NCBI GenBank assembly: GCA_019634625.1
Contig: JAHCBA010000014.1
Location: 1 to 64,000 of the forward strand
DNA length: 64,000 bases
From: Verrucomicrobiia bacterium
Lineage (GTDB): Bacteria; Verrucomicrobiota; Verrucomicrobiia; Limisphaerales; CAIMTB01
Direction: 5' to 3'
Below the pieces are notes generated by a model that had not been told where the DNA came from, ran no database searches, and saw nothing but the letters and a program-made list of their open reading frames with translations. Of the stretch, positions 20,060 to 29,244 are shown one piece after another; positions within the stretch are counted from its first letter, which is position 1; each line of letters begins with the position of its first letter. A program made the position numbers and the translations under genes.

Positions 20060-20983
20060 TCAAACCTGTTCCCCGCCCCGTTGGCACGCCTCACCTGCCC
20101 CCTCGCCCAGGATCGCCCGGCACCGCTCCACCGCCCGCCGATATCGCTCCGCCGTGGACGGCGAAACCACCGCCTTCCAAGCCCCCGTCACCCGCCCCCG
20201 CGCCTCCATCGCCGCCGCCACATCCAGCGGAAAGGCCAATCCCCCGATCGCCTCCGCCAGACTCGCCAACCGGCCCTGGGACGTCGCCGCCTTCGAGGCG
20301 TCCCCACACTTCGCCGCCCGATACACCGACACCACCCATTCCGGAACCGCGTTCGCCAGACCCGACACCACCCCATTGGCCCCGTGCGCCAGCGCGTCGG
20401 CAATCCGCGTGTCCGCTCCCGTGATCACCACGAAGCCCTTCTCCCGACCCAGCTCCGCCAGCTCCCGATGGTACCCGAACGGCGCCCCGCTCTGCTTCAC
20501 CGCCACCACCCGCACCCGCTCCGCCACCGCCGCCACCATCCCCAGTTCCAGCCGATGCCCCGTCCGTTCCGGAAAATTATACAACACCAGCGGCAGCCCC
20601 GACGCCTCGGCACCCCGCACCAGAAACTCCACCACGTCCTCCCTCGCCGATTCGAAAAACCAGGGTGGCAGCAACGCCACCGCAGCCGCCCCCACCGCCC
20701 GCGAATGCCGCCCCAAGGCCGCCACCCGAAGCGGACTCACATCGCTGCAGTTCGCGATGATGGGCCATCCCGGCGCCGCCTCCGCCACCCGCGTCAGCAC
20801 TTCCCGGCGCACCCCCATCTCCAGATGCACAAACTCCCCGGTGCTCCCCAGTACCATCGCCCCGTCCGCCCCCGCCCCCCGGAGAAACCGCACCTGATCC
20901 GCCAGGGCTTCCGCCAACAACGCCCCCCCGGCATCCGTCGGGGTCCATAGCGCGGGGTACACCCCGCCATTCGCCAGTATCAT
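20060..20983 (-). CDS. Dihydrodipicolinate synthase/N-acetylneuraminate lyase family protein
   Basis: A 307-residue (beta/alpha)8 aldolase of the DapA/NanA family. The Schiff-base lysine lies in VAVKQSG, and the catalytic tyrosine sits in the LYNFPERTG motif; GSTGEF near the N-terminus matches the family GTTGE loop. The context next to a helicase gives no pathway, and KQSG is less usual than the KDSSG/KEA forms of true DapA. It could be dihydrodipicolinate synthase or another pyruvate-dependent lyase. The ATG at 20983 gives MILANGGVYPALWTP, a normal N-terminus. It leads a five-gene minus-strand run ending in thrC. Confidence 0.88.
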   Translation of the reverse strand: MILANGGVYPALWTPTDAGGALLAEALADQVRFLRGAGADGAMVLGSTGEFVHLEMGVRREVLTRVAEAAPGWPIIANCSDVSPLRVAALGRHSRAVGAAAVALLPPWFFESAREDVVEFLVRGAEASGLPLVLYNFPERTGHRLELGMVAAVAERVRVVAVKQSGAPFGYHRELAELGREKGFVVITGADTRIADALAHGANGVVSGLANAVPEWVVSVYRAAKCGDASKAATSQGRLASLAEAIGGLAFPLDVAAAMEARGRVTGAWKAVVSPSTAERYRRAVERCRAILGEGAGEACQRGGEQV

Positions 20984-21090
20984 GAAATAAAATAACCCTC
21001 CCCAAAGGGCCCTCCGGGGTCCTGCGCTCCGTCCCTCGCCGTACCCTCAATGGCCCATTCGCCCGTTCGCCCATTCCCGCGTCCGCCCGC

Positions 21091-21351
21091 TCAGGCCGCC
21101 ACCCGCACCGGCCGCCGCGCCCGGATGATCAGCACCATGTCGTCCATCAACGCCAGCCGTTGCCGCTTGAACATCTCCACCGTCTCGTCGCACTTCGGTT
21201 CGATGTTCTCGTCAGCCAGGCGGATCTGGTGGTCCACCTCGCGGTATTTTCCCATCAACTCCTGAAACTTCGGGTCGGTGGCCATCAGGAAGTTGATGTC
21301 CTCCCGGTACTCCGGGAGCTCGTCGGCGAGGTGGTGGAAGAGTTTGTGCAT
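21091..21351 (-). CDS. YdcH-like DUF465 small protein
   Basis: 86 residues, predicted to form a helical hairpin: MHKLFHHLADELPEYRED, then FQELMGKYREVDHQIRLADE, and a final KRQRLALMDDMVLIIRAR helix. This matches the DUF465/YdcH family of small conserved bacterial proteins of unknown role. The ATG at 21351 gives the standard family start; a further ATG eight codons upstream is less likely. The gene is divergent from the isoaspartyl methyltransferase gene. Confidence 0.85.
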   Translation of the reverse strand: MHKLFHHLADELPEYREDINFLMATDPKFQELMGKYREVDHQIRLADENIEPKCDETVEMFKRQRLALMDDMVLIIRARRPVRVAA

Positions 21352-21704
21352 AAGCCTGAACCTGTGACGCCGCATTCATAGGCCCGCCACCCCGGGGTGG
21401 CCAGCCAAAGATTGCCCGATTTCACCCTTCCTGTGCCCTCGGGCCGCATCTCCATGGTGTCGGCGATTCGATCGGTCGAGGAATACGACGAGGGGACCCT
21501 CGGGGTCGGGGTCGGTATCGGAATCGAACCGGAACAAACTCCGGGGAAACGCGAAACTTTTTGGCCCCTGTCGATACCGATTCTACGAGTGCGACCCCGA
21601 CCCCGATTCCGTTGCACCCTCCGACATCTCGGAGATGCGCCCGGGCCCCCGCCACCCGCGACTTCGCCCTCGCTCCGTTCCCATCCCGTTGCTACAGTGC
21701 CGGC
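21352..21704. other. Divergent intergenic region with degenerate hexamer arrays
   Basis: 353 bases between the divergent YdcH-like and methyltransferase genes. It holds two facing, hexamer-periodic tracts: GGGTCG/GTATCG/GAATCG units at 21501-21528 and complementary units at 21570-21611. They could fold into an imperfect stem. No convincing ORF is seen. Promoters for both genes presumably lie here but cannot be assigned. Confidence 0.5.
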
Positions 21705-22457
21705 GTGACTTCTCCCCGCTGGCCATGGCTCGTCCTCGCCTGCCTGACCGCGGCCTGCGATTCCCACCGGCCAAGTCATGCGGCCGATACCGACGCCACC
21801 ATCCTCGCCCGTCAACGCATGGTCCGTCAGCAACTCGAAGGCCTCGGACGCGACATCACCAACCGCCACGTCCTCGACGCCATGCGCGCCGTGCCCCGCC
21901 ATGAACTGGTCCCCCCCGAGGTCCGGGCCGGCGCCTACGGCGATCATCCGCTTCCCATCGGCTACGGCCAGACCATCTCCCAGCCCTACATCGTGGCCTT
22001 CATGACCCAGGTCCTCGATCCCTCCCCCTCCGACCGGGTCCTCGAAATCGGCACGGGCTCCGGTTACCAGGCCGCCGTCCTCGCCCACCTCGTCCGCCAT
22101 GTGTACACCATCGAGATCGTCGATGCCCTGGCCCGCCGCGCCGAAGCCGATCTCCTCCGCCTCGGCTACACCAACATCACCGTCCGCTCCGGCGATGGCC
22201 ATCGCGGCTGGCCCGAGGCCGCCCCCTTCGACGCCATCATCGTCACCTGCGCCCCCGATCGCATCCCGCCCGCCCTCGTGGACCAGCTCAAGGACGGGGG
22301 CCGCATGATCATCCCCGTCGGCACCCCCGCCACCGGTCAGGACCTCTACCTCCTCCGCAAAGTCGGCCCGCGGGTCGAGCGCCGTGCCGTCCTGCCCGTC
22401 CGGTTCGTTCCCATGACCGGCACCCCCCAGGACCCCGCCTCCACGCCGGAACCCTGA
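21705..22457 (+). CDS. pcm: Protein-L-isoaspartate O-methyltransferase, lipoprotein-like
   Basis: 250 residues from a GTG start. The catalytic domain has GQTISQPYIVAFMTQ and the SAM-binding LEIGTGSGYQAAVLA, then VRSGDGHRGW and the C-terminal PVRFVPMTG, all typical of PIMT, which repairs isoaspartyl residues. The GTG at 21705 is followed by a hydrophobic segment ending in LTAAC-DS, which looks like a lipoprotein signal. No other start in this frame is close to the domain. If real, the enzyme would sit in the periplasm, where S-adenosylmethionine is not normally available. A cytoplasmic start such as the ATG of RQRMVRQQL would leave most of the domain intact. Confidence 0.9.
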   Translation: MTSPRWPWLVLACLTAACDSHRPSHAADTDATILARQRMVRQQLEGLGRDITNRHVLDAMRAVPRHELVPPEVRAGAYGDHPLPIGYGQTISQPYIVAFMTQVLDPSPSDRVLEIGTGSGYQAAVLAHLVRHVYTIEIVDALARRAEADLLRLGYTNITVRSGDGHRGWPEAAPFDAIIVTCAPDRIPPALVDQLKDGGRMIIPVGTPATGQDLYLLRKVGPRVERRAVLPVRFVPMTGTPQDPASTPEP

Positions 22458-22514
22458 CCGGCCACGTCCCCCGGCGTCTCTCGTCGCTCCAGATTCCATC
22501 CTTCCCATCCCGAA

Positions 22515-23855
22515 GTGGCCCCTTCCCGAACGGACCCGAACCCAGCCCCGCCGCCGTCGGCCTCAACGCCAGCCCCGCGTTCCCTCGGGGTGCTCAGCGC
22601 CACCACCCTGGTGGTCGCCACCATGATCGGCACCGGGGTCTTCACCACCAGCGGCTTCACCCTCGCCGATCTGCAGTCGCCCTGGCTGGTCCTGACCGCC
22701 TGGGTCCTCGGCGGCATCATCGCCACCCTCGGCGCCCTGAGCTACGGAGCCCTCGCCCGGCGCCTGCCCGAATCGGGGGGCGAATACCTCTTCCTTTCCC
22801 GCACGCTTCATCCTGCTGCGGGATACATCGCCGGATGGATCTCCTTCTTCGCCGGCTTCTCCGCACCCCTCGCCGCCTCGGCCATCGCCTTCGGACAACA
22901 CTCTCGCGCCTGGTGGCCGGACCTTCCCCAGCTCTGGACCGCCACCGCCCTCGTTGTCGCCTGTGCCGCGCTCCACGCCGTCAGCGTCCGCCGCGGCATG
23001 TGGCTCCATAACGCCGCCGTCCTCCTCAAACTGCTGGTCATCGCCATCTTCATCGCCACCGCCGCCTCCCATTTCCCGGGGCGCGACCCGCTTCCCCCCA
23101 CGCCCTCCCCCCACGCGTCCTTCCCCTGGACCGCCTTCGCCGTGTCCCTGATCTGGATCTCCTTCAGCTACGCCGGCTGGAACGCCGCAGTCTATGTCGG
23201 CGGCGAAGTCCGCCAACCCGAACGCAACCTCCCTCGCGCCCTCCTCCTCGGCACCGGCCTGGTCACCGCCATCTACCTCGCCCTCAATGCCGTCTTCGTC
23301 TTCTCCGCGCCCGTCCCCGAACTCGCCGGTCAACTCGACATCGGCGTGGTGTCCGCCCGCGCCCTCGGAGGGGAAACCCTCGCCCAATTCGTCGCCGGCC
23401 TGATCTCCCTGGTCCTCATCGCCCACATCTCCGGCATGACCATGGCCGGCCCGCGTGTGTACGCCCGCATGGCGGCGGACGGCTATCTGCCCCGCGTTCT
23501 CGCCCCCGTCGAAGGCCCGCCCCGTGTCGCCATCCTCCTCCAGACAGTCGCCACCCTGATCATGCTCTGGCTGGCGGCCTATGACCGCCTCCTCACCTAC
23601 ATCGGCTTCACCCTCAGCCTCAGTACCGCTGCCACGGTGGCCGGCCTCATGATCCTTCGCCGCCGCGAAGGCCCCTCCTTCCGCGTTCCCGGCTGGCCCT
23701 GGGTGCCCTCCCTGTTCCTTGTCCTCACCCTCGCCGTCGCCGCCTTCAGCGCCCTCCGTCGCCCCGGCGAAAGCCTCGCCGGTCTCGCCGTGCTGGCCTT
23801 CGGCTGGGCCGCCTGGGCCCTCACCCGCCGCCGCACCGCCCCTCCAACCCCCTGA
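22515..23855 (+). CDS. APC-superfamily amino acid permease
   Basis: A 446-residue integral membrane protein with about 12 hydrophobic helices. The first, LGVLSATTLVVATMIGTGVFTT, carries the GTGVF unwound-helix motif that binds the substrate amino group in APC transporters. The SYGALARRLPESGGEYLF segment after TM2 and the SFSYAGWNAAVYVGGEVRxPERNLPRA segment in the middle are also characteristic. Substrate probably an amino acid, taken up with protons or exchanged; specificity cannot be read. It uses a GTG start at 22515, since no ATG precedes TM1, and lies 57 bases after pcm. Confidence 0.9.
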   Translation: MAPSRTDPNPAPPPSASTPAPRSLGVLSATTLVVATMIGTGVFTTSGFTLADLQSPWLVLTAWVLGGIIATLGALSYGALARRLPESGGEYLFLSRTLHPAAGYIAGWISFFAGFSAPLAASAIAFGQHSRAWWPDLPQLWTATALVVACAALHAVSVRRGMWLHNAAVLLKLLVIAIFIATAASHFPGRDPLPPTPSPHASFPWTAFAVSLIWISFSYAGWNAAVYVGGEVRQPERNLPRALLLGTGLVTAIYLALNAVFVFSAPVPELAGQLDIGVVSARALGGETLAQFVAGLISLVLIAHISGMTMAGPRVYARMAADGYLPRVLAPVEGPPRVAILLQTVATLIMLWLAAYDRLLTYIGFTLSLSTAATVAGLMILRRREGPSFRVPGWPWVPSLFLVLTLAVAAFSALRRPGESLAGLAVLAFGWAAWALTRRRTAPPTP

Positions 23856-23884
23856 ATTCCGTTCCCGCCCCGACCTCCCCCGCC

Positions 23885-24568
23885 ATGGCCCCGACCGACC
23901 ACCCCACGCCCCCCCCTCCCGTCCCCGATCCCAACCTCGCCGATCTCCGCATCGACTACACCCTCGCCGCCCTCCGCGAGGAAGACCTCGCCCCCGATCC
24001 CTTTTCCCAGTTCGGTCTCTGGTTCAACCAGGCCTGCCAGGCCAACCTGCTCGAACCCAACGCCATGACCGTCGCCACCGTGGACGATTCGGGCTGCCCC
24101 GCCGTCCGCACCGTCCTTCTCAAGCACTGGGACCACCGCGGCTTCGTCTTCTTCACCAACCTCGAGAGCCGCAAAGCCGGCCACCTCGCCGCCAATCCCA
24201 ACGTCGCCCTCCTCTTCGCCTGGCTCCCCCTCCAACGCCAGCTCGCCATCCGGGGCACCGCCGAACGGACCAGCACCGCCGAGGTCCTCGCCTACTTCGC
24301 CAAACGCCCCTTCGGCTCCCAACTCGCCGCCTGGGCGTCCCCCCAAAGCCGGATCATCTCCACCCGCGCCCTCCTCGAAGCCAAATGGGAGGAACTCAAA
24401 CGCAAGTTCCGCGAAGGCCAGGTCCCCCTTCCCTCCTTCTGGGGCGGATTCCGCGTGGTCCCCCGCGACTTCGAATTCTGGCAGGGCGGCGCCAGCCGTC
24501 TCCACGACCGCTTCCTCTACTCCCGCACCTCCCCCGGCACCTGGCGCATCGATCGCCTCGCGCCCTGA
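23885..24568 (+). CDS. pdxH: Pyridoxamine/pyridoxine 5'-phosphate oxidase
   Basis: 227 residues; FMN-dependent oxidation of PNP/PMP to pyridoxal 5'-phosphate in the last step of vitamin B6 synthesis and salvage. Diagnostic stretches are the N-terminal LRIDYTLAALREEDL, the FMN-binding VRTVLLKHWDHRGFVFFTN (split across the beta-barrel) and the C-terminal PSFWGGFRVVPRDFEFWQGG...RLHDRF. The length is normal. It lies 29 bases after the permease gene and may be cotranscribed with it. Confidence 0.96.
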   Translation: MAPTDHPTPPPPVPDPNLADLRIDYTLAALREEDLAPDPFSQFGLWFNQACQANLLEPNAMTVATVDDSGCPAVRTVLLKHWDHRGFVFFTNLESRKAGHLAANPNVALLFAWLPLQRQLAIRGTAERTSTAEVLAYFAKRPFGSQLAAWASPQSRIISTRALLEAKWEELKRKFREGQVPLPSFWGGFRVVPRDFEFWQGGASRLHDRFLYSRTSPGTWRIDRLAP

Positions 24569-24627
24569 CCCCCCCCTGCCTCCCCAACCCTGGGCGCAAC
24601 CCATATTGCTAATGCCAGGATTCCATT

Positions 24628-24652
24628 TGCATAAGATTCACTTTTTTATGCA
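24628..24652 (+). promoter_or_regulatory. Dyad upstream of class I aldolase gene
   Basis: Perfect 7-bp inverted arms TGCATAA and TTATGCA with an 11-base spacer, in a locally AT-rich stretch 40-64 bases before the aldolase start codon. It could be an operator or a leader hairpin. The right arm overlaps the CACTTTTTTATG motif that also precedes the phosphofructokinase gene. Confidence 0.35.
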
Positions 24653-24691
24653 TTGCCAGCCGCCTGCCGCATCAGGCACCCTTGACCGGCG

Positions 24692-24695
<4 letters not shown>
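24648..24695 (+). CDS. Candidate 15-codon leader ORF of the aldolase gene
   Basis: ATG at 24648 opens a 15-residue frame ([15 protein letters not shown]) whose TGA overlaps the aldolase ATG as ATGA. This arrangement permits translational coupling. No ribosome binding site is visible, and the peptide resembles no known leader peptide, so this may be chance. Confidence 0.2.
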
Positions 24696-25744
<1,049 letters not shown>

Positions 25745-25837
25745 GGCTTCCCCCCTTCCCTCGTCCCGAACGTCGCCGCCCATCCGGACCCTGCGGACCC
25801 TGCCCCTGCCCGGATGCGGCGGCAGGAAAGATAATGG

Positions 25838-25859
25838 GACTGACATTGTACTGTTGACG
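25838..25859 (+). repeat. Dispersed 22-bp repeat
   Basis: Reads GACTGAC-N9-TTGACG and is followed by CCCCGCG, matching the flank of the copy at 6527. It differs at one base from the inverted copy at 6684-6705. It is the left end of a roughly 180-base repeat-bounded stretch. Confidence 0.7.
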
Positions 25860-25934
25860 CCCCGCGACAGGGTCATCTCAAGCGAGCCAATGAAATTCAC
25901 ACCGGCACCGGGGGGGCACCGGGCTGGAGCCCGC

Positions 25935-25956
25935 CGTCAAAAATTAAGTGCCTGAC
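25935..25956 (-). repeat. Dispersed 22-bp repeat, inverted copy
   Basis: On the minus strand it reads GTCAGGC-N9-TTGACG with both conserved ends perfect. The centre is T-rich (ACTTAATTT). It faces the copy at 25838. Confidence 0.65.
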
Positions 25957-25970
25957 TTTTAATTGCCAGG

Positions 25971-26014
25971 GGCGTCAACAATAAAAGTCAAAGGTAAAAG
26001 TTAATGCGCCTGAC
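25971..26014 (-). repeat. Extended (44-bp) form of the dispersed repeat
   Basis: On the minus strand it begins GTCAGGCGC, contains an internal TTTGAC, and ends TTATTGTTGACGCC. It looks like two overlapping repeat units, or one unit with an internal expansion of 22 bases. Confidence 0.5.
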
Positions 26015-26153
26015 GTATTGTTCTTGATGGGTAGAACTTTCCAAACCAACACCCAACAAGAGTCGAACTTCTGCCTTCGATTGGGTGCGGTCGGGTGTAC
26101 CGCGTGAGGATCCGTTCACGACCCGCGGCGGAGTCCTTCCCTCCCGATTCCGG

Positions 26154-27731
26154 CTACGCCCAGTACCGGTAGTCCACCCCAGGGAAGAGATTGTCCACCG
26201 ACTCGATCACTGTCAGGCGCGCTTCGTCCACCCGGGTCGTGGTCAATTGCTCGTGCAACTCGATGAACCGCAGCAGGTGCTCGGTCACCCGCCGCCGGGC
26301 ATAATCCGGGCTCGTTCCGGTCCGCAAAATGAATGGCCAGTCGCTCCCCTGGGCCAGCATCAGCTCCCGTGCCGCCTGGTTCAACGCACGTCGCGTCAGG
26401 GCGTCCGGCTCCCGAAACTGCCGGGAAAGCCCATGCATCCGCTCCATCGCCACATCCAGATGCGGCAGGATCCACTCGTTGGTCTCGTTCAGCCAGACCC
26501 GGAAGTAGCCCTCCTCACCCCACGTCGATTCCGCCGGCGCCGCCACCTGCTGCGTCGGATGCTCCTTCAGGTATTCGAACGGCGTCACCAACCGGAACAC
26601 CTCCTGGTCGCAGGCCGCCTTGCGCACCAGCAGATCCAGAAACTCCGGCCCCTCATACCACCAGTGCCCGAACAATTCGGCGTCGTAGGGACACACCACC
26701 ATCGGTGGCCGTTCCATGATCGACGCCAGATGCCCCACCTGGTCCATGCGCGACCTCAGAAAATGCCCGGCATGCCCGTCCGCCGCCCGCCATGCCTCCC
26801 CGCGGTCGTATCGTTCCTTCTCGCCCGATGCGTCCGTCGCAATCCGATGATACTTGATCCCCGTGAACCCCCGCAGGTCCGGTGACGGCAACGCCGCCCG
26901 CACATACTCGAATTCCAGGTCAAACCCGATGTCGCGGTAGAAGTCCCGGTACCGCCCATCCCCGGGATACCCGGCCTGGCGGCTCCACACCTGACGTGCG
27001 GAATCCAAGTCCCGGCCAAACCCCGCCAGCCCGTGCGGCGTGAGAACCGGCGCGAAGACCCCGTACCGCGGGCGCGGCGTGGCGTACATCAGCCCATGGG
27101 TGTCCATCGTGAACCACCGGATCCCCGCCTCCTGCAACGCCGGTTCCACCGCCGCCGCATAGGCGCATTCCGGCAGCCAGATTCCCCGCGGGTCCCGTCC
27201 GAAACACCGTCGGTAATCGTCGCGCGCCGTCAGGATCTGGCCCCGGATCGATGACGGATGCTCCCGCAGCAAGGGCAGCAACGCATGGGTGGCCGCCGTC
27301 GTGATCACCTCCACCAACCCCGCATCCTGCAACCGCCGGAACGCCCCGACGAGATCGCCCCCGCATCTCTCCCACACCCCGCGCAACTCACGAAAACGGC
27401 GCAGGTACCCCTCCGCCAGCGCGCGAAGCGCTCCATCCCAATGGGTCCGGTACGTCTCCCGCTCCGCCAGCCCGATCAGCACGTCCAGGTGACGCTCGTA
27501 GCGCGACCGCAACAGCGGATCCTGCAGCATTGCGCACAGCGTCGGACTCAGCGTCAACGTGATCCGGGCCCGGATTCCGTCCCGCAACCAGCCCTCGAAC
27601 GTCTGCACCAGCGGCAAATACGTCTCCGTGATCGCCTCGTTCAGCCACGACTCCTCCAGAAACCGTTCGTGCTCCGGATGGCGCACAAACGGCAGATGAG
27701 CGTGCAGCAGTAGGGCAACGTAACCGCGCAT
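26154..27731 (-). CDS. Glycoside hydrolase family 57 protein (probable 1,4-alpha-glucan branching enzyme)
   Basis: 525 residues. The N-terminal HAHLPFVRHPE is the first conserved GH57 motif; WLPECAY holds the candidate nucleophile Glu, and CPYDAELFGHWWYEGPEFL the candidate acid/base Asp. A C-terminal helical domain follows, with the DUF1957-type organisation of GH57 branching enzymes. It should act on glycogen-like alpha-glucans in the cytoplasm by making alpha-1,6 branches. It lies 64 bases downstream of the DUF4912 gene on the same strand, a pairing I recall from other genomes. 4-alpha-glucanotransferase activity cannot be excluded. Confidence 0.9.
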   Translation of the reverse strand: MRGYVALLLHAHLPFVRHPEHERFLEESWLNEAITETYLPLVQTFEGWLRDGIRARITLTLSPTLCAMLQDPLLRSRYERHLDVLIGLAERETYRTHWDGALRALAEGYLRRFRELRGVWERCGGDLVGAFRRLQDAGLVEVITTAATHALLPLLREHPSSIRGQILTARDDYRRCFGRDPRGIWLPECAYAAAVEPALQEAGIRWFTMDTHGLMYATPRPRYGVFAPVLTPHGLAGFGRDLDSARQVWSRQAGYPGDGRYRDFYRDIGFDLEFEYVRAALPSPDLRGFTGIKYHRIATDASGEKERYDRGEAWRAADGHAGHFLRSRMDQVGHLASIMERPPMVVCPYDAELFGHWWYEGPEFLDLLVRKAACDQEVFRLVTPFEYLKEHPTQQVAAPAESTWGEEGYFRVWLNETNEWILPHLDVAMERMHGLSRQFREPDALTRRALNQAARELMLAQGSDWPFILRTGTSPDYARRRVTEHLLRFIELHEQLTTTRVDEARLTVIESVDNLFPGVDYRYWA

Positions 27732-27795
27732 GTCCGTTCAGCCTGCCTCCCCAACCCGCCCGAGGCGAGCCGGTTCCCCCAACCCCGTCACCCCC

Positions 27796-29244
27796 TCATC
27801 CCACATGCTCCGGTCCCGGCGTCCGCAAGGTGCCATCCTGGGGATGCCGCCCCACCTCGCCCCGGTACTCGCTGGCCCTCCGGAACGTCAGCGCCGCGCT
27901 CCGCGTCTCCACCTCGTCCGGCGACGTCGCCCGGATCGGCAACGCATAGTCGCCATCCGGCAGGGCGAACCGGTAGCTGAACGTCCCATCGGGCCTCAAA
28001 CGGATCGTCCGCTCCCCAATCCGAACCGTCGCCCGGGGATCCGTTGCGCCGTACACAATCAGCTCGGCATTGACGTTGAACCAGAACCCCCTCCGCGACT
28101 CGGCCGCTCCGCCGAACGGACTGGCCAGGCTGGTCACGCTCGAGACCTCTCCCGCACCGAAGCTCGACACCGGCCACTCCCCCGAAGAAATCCCCCGCGC
28201 CAATTGCCGGCGCAACAGCTCGGTGATCTCCAGCGACCCGATCCAGACCCGGCGCATCTCGTCGATGCTGATCGCCTGCGCCAGCGCGCGCTCCTGCTCC
28301 ACCGTCCATTCCCTCCGCGCCACCGCCTCCGCCGACGGCCATTCGATGCCAACCCGGTCCCGTACCGCAGCCAGGGCCTCCAGCAGCGGCACATGCTCCC
28401 CGGCCGCCTCCCGCACCATCGCCACCAGTGTCGCCATGGGCATGTCGAAGGGCAGCGTTTCGAAACGAACCCACGTCTCCGGCGAGATCCCATCGCCCGG
28501 GGTCAAGGTCGCCCCGGATATCGCCACCCGGGTCCACGCTTCCCGCCGCCCGTAGTACCCCAGTTCCGCGAGATACCGCGCCCCCGCCCGGGGCACATGC
28601 AGAAACCAGTTCCGTGACTCGGGATGCACTTCCTGCTCCAGCAATGGCTTCCCTTCCAATGCCTCCCCATACACCCGGAGCGTCAGGCGCCCGCTGGCCG
28701 ACTTCCTGTTGTGCTCCCGCAATTGCTCGTCCGTCAGGTCCCAGTGCGCATAAATCCAATGCGGGTCCCGCGCCAGCAACAGCATTCGGCCCGTCCCATA
28801 AGCCGATGGCAGCACTCCCTGGGCCCCCGCCAACCCCTTCGCTGGCGCCGGCCCCGTCACATAGCGATCCCCCGGCCCGCCCACCGTGGGCCCGCGGTCC
28901 ACATCCCCCTCCAGCAGGATGGGAGGAAGCGGAGCGGACGGAGGCGGAGCCGGGGACGCCGCCGGCACCGCCGGGCGTCCCGATGTCGCCGGCTTCGCGC
29001 CTGACGCCCCCACGCTTGCCGACGGAGCCCTGGTCGCCCCCTCGGCAGGCGCGGGAGCCTTGGTCATCCCCTTGCCCCCACCCTTCGGAGACACCGCGTC
29101 CGGCGCCTTGGGGTCGGCCTTGGGATTGGACTTGGGGTTCGACTTCGGCGCCGCCTCCCGAGCCGCCGCCGGGGCGGGAACGGCAGGTGCGGCGGCGGAC
29201 TTGGAACGGCGGGTCTTGGAACCGGCTGACTTCGGCTTCTGCAT
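27796..29244 (-). CDS. DUF4912 domain-containing protein
   Basis: 482 residues. The first 110 are low-complexity Lys/Pro/Ala-rich sequence (KSNPKSNPKADPKAPDA), likely disordered. The central part carries the DUF4912 core, LLARDPHWIYAHWDLTDEQL, with a beta-sandwich pattern continuing to the HVPRAGARYLAELGYYG segment. The C-terminal part (VNAELIVYGATDPRATVRIGERTIRL) looks like a second Ig-like fold. The family has no established function; position before a GH57 enzyme suggests a link to glucan handling. The gene follows a 443-base non-coding stretch after the propionate run and may have its own promoter. Confidence 0.87.
   Translation of the reverse strand: MQKPKSAGSKTRRSKSAAAPAVPAPAAAREAAPKSNPKSNPKADPKAPDAVSPKGGGKGMTKAPAPAEGATRAPSASVGASGAKPATSGRPAVPAASPAPPPSAPLPPILLEGDVDRGPTVGGPGDRYVTGPAPAKGLAGAQGVLPSAYGTGRMLLLARDPHWIYAHWDLTDEQLREHNRKSASGRLTLRVYGEALEGKPLLEQEVHPESRNWFLHVPRAGARYLAELGYYGRREAWTRVAISGATLTPGDGISPETWVRFETLPFDMPMATLVAMVREAAGEHVPLLEALAAVRDRVGIEWPSAEAVARREWTVEQERALAQAISIDEMRRVWIGSLEITELLRRQLARGISSGEWPVSSFGAGEVSSVTSLASPFGGAAESRRGFWFNVNAELIVYGATDPRATVRIGERTIRLRPDGTFSYRFALPDGDYALPIRATSPDEVETRSAALTFRRASEYRGEVGRHPQDGTLRTPGPEHVG

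Larger units (their letters stand above)
25745..26153. other. Intergenic region with dispersed 22-bp repeats
   Basis: 409 bases between the convergently oriented aldolase and GH57 genes, with no credible ORF. From 25831 to about 26030 the composition drops in GC and the sequence is occupied by several copies of the GTCAGGC-N9-TTGACG repeat in both orientations. It resembles the remains of a small mobile element. Confidence 0.6.
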
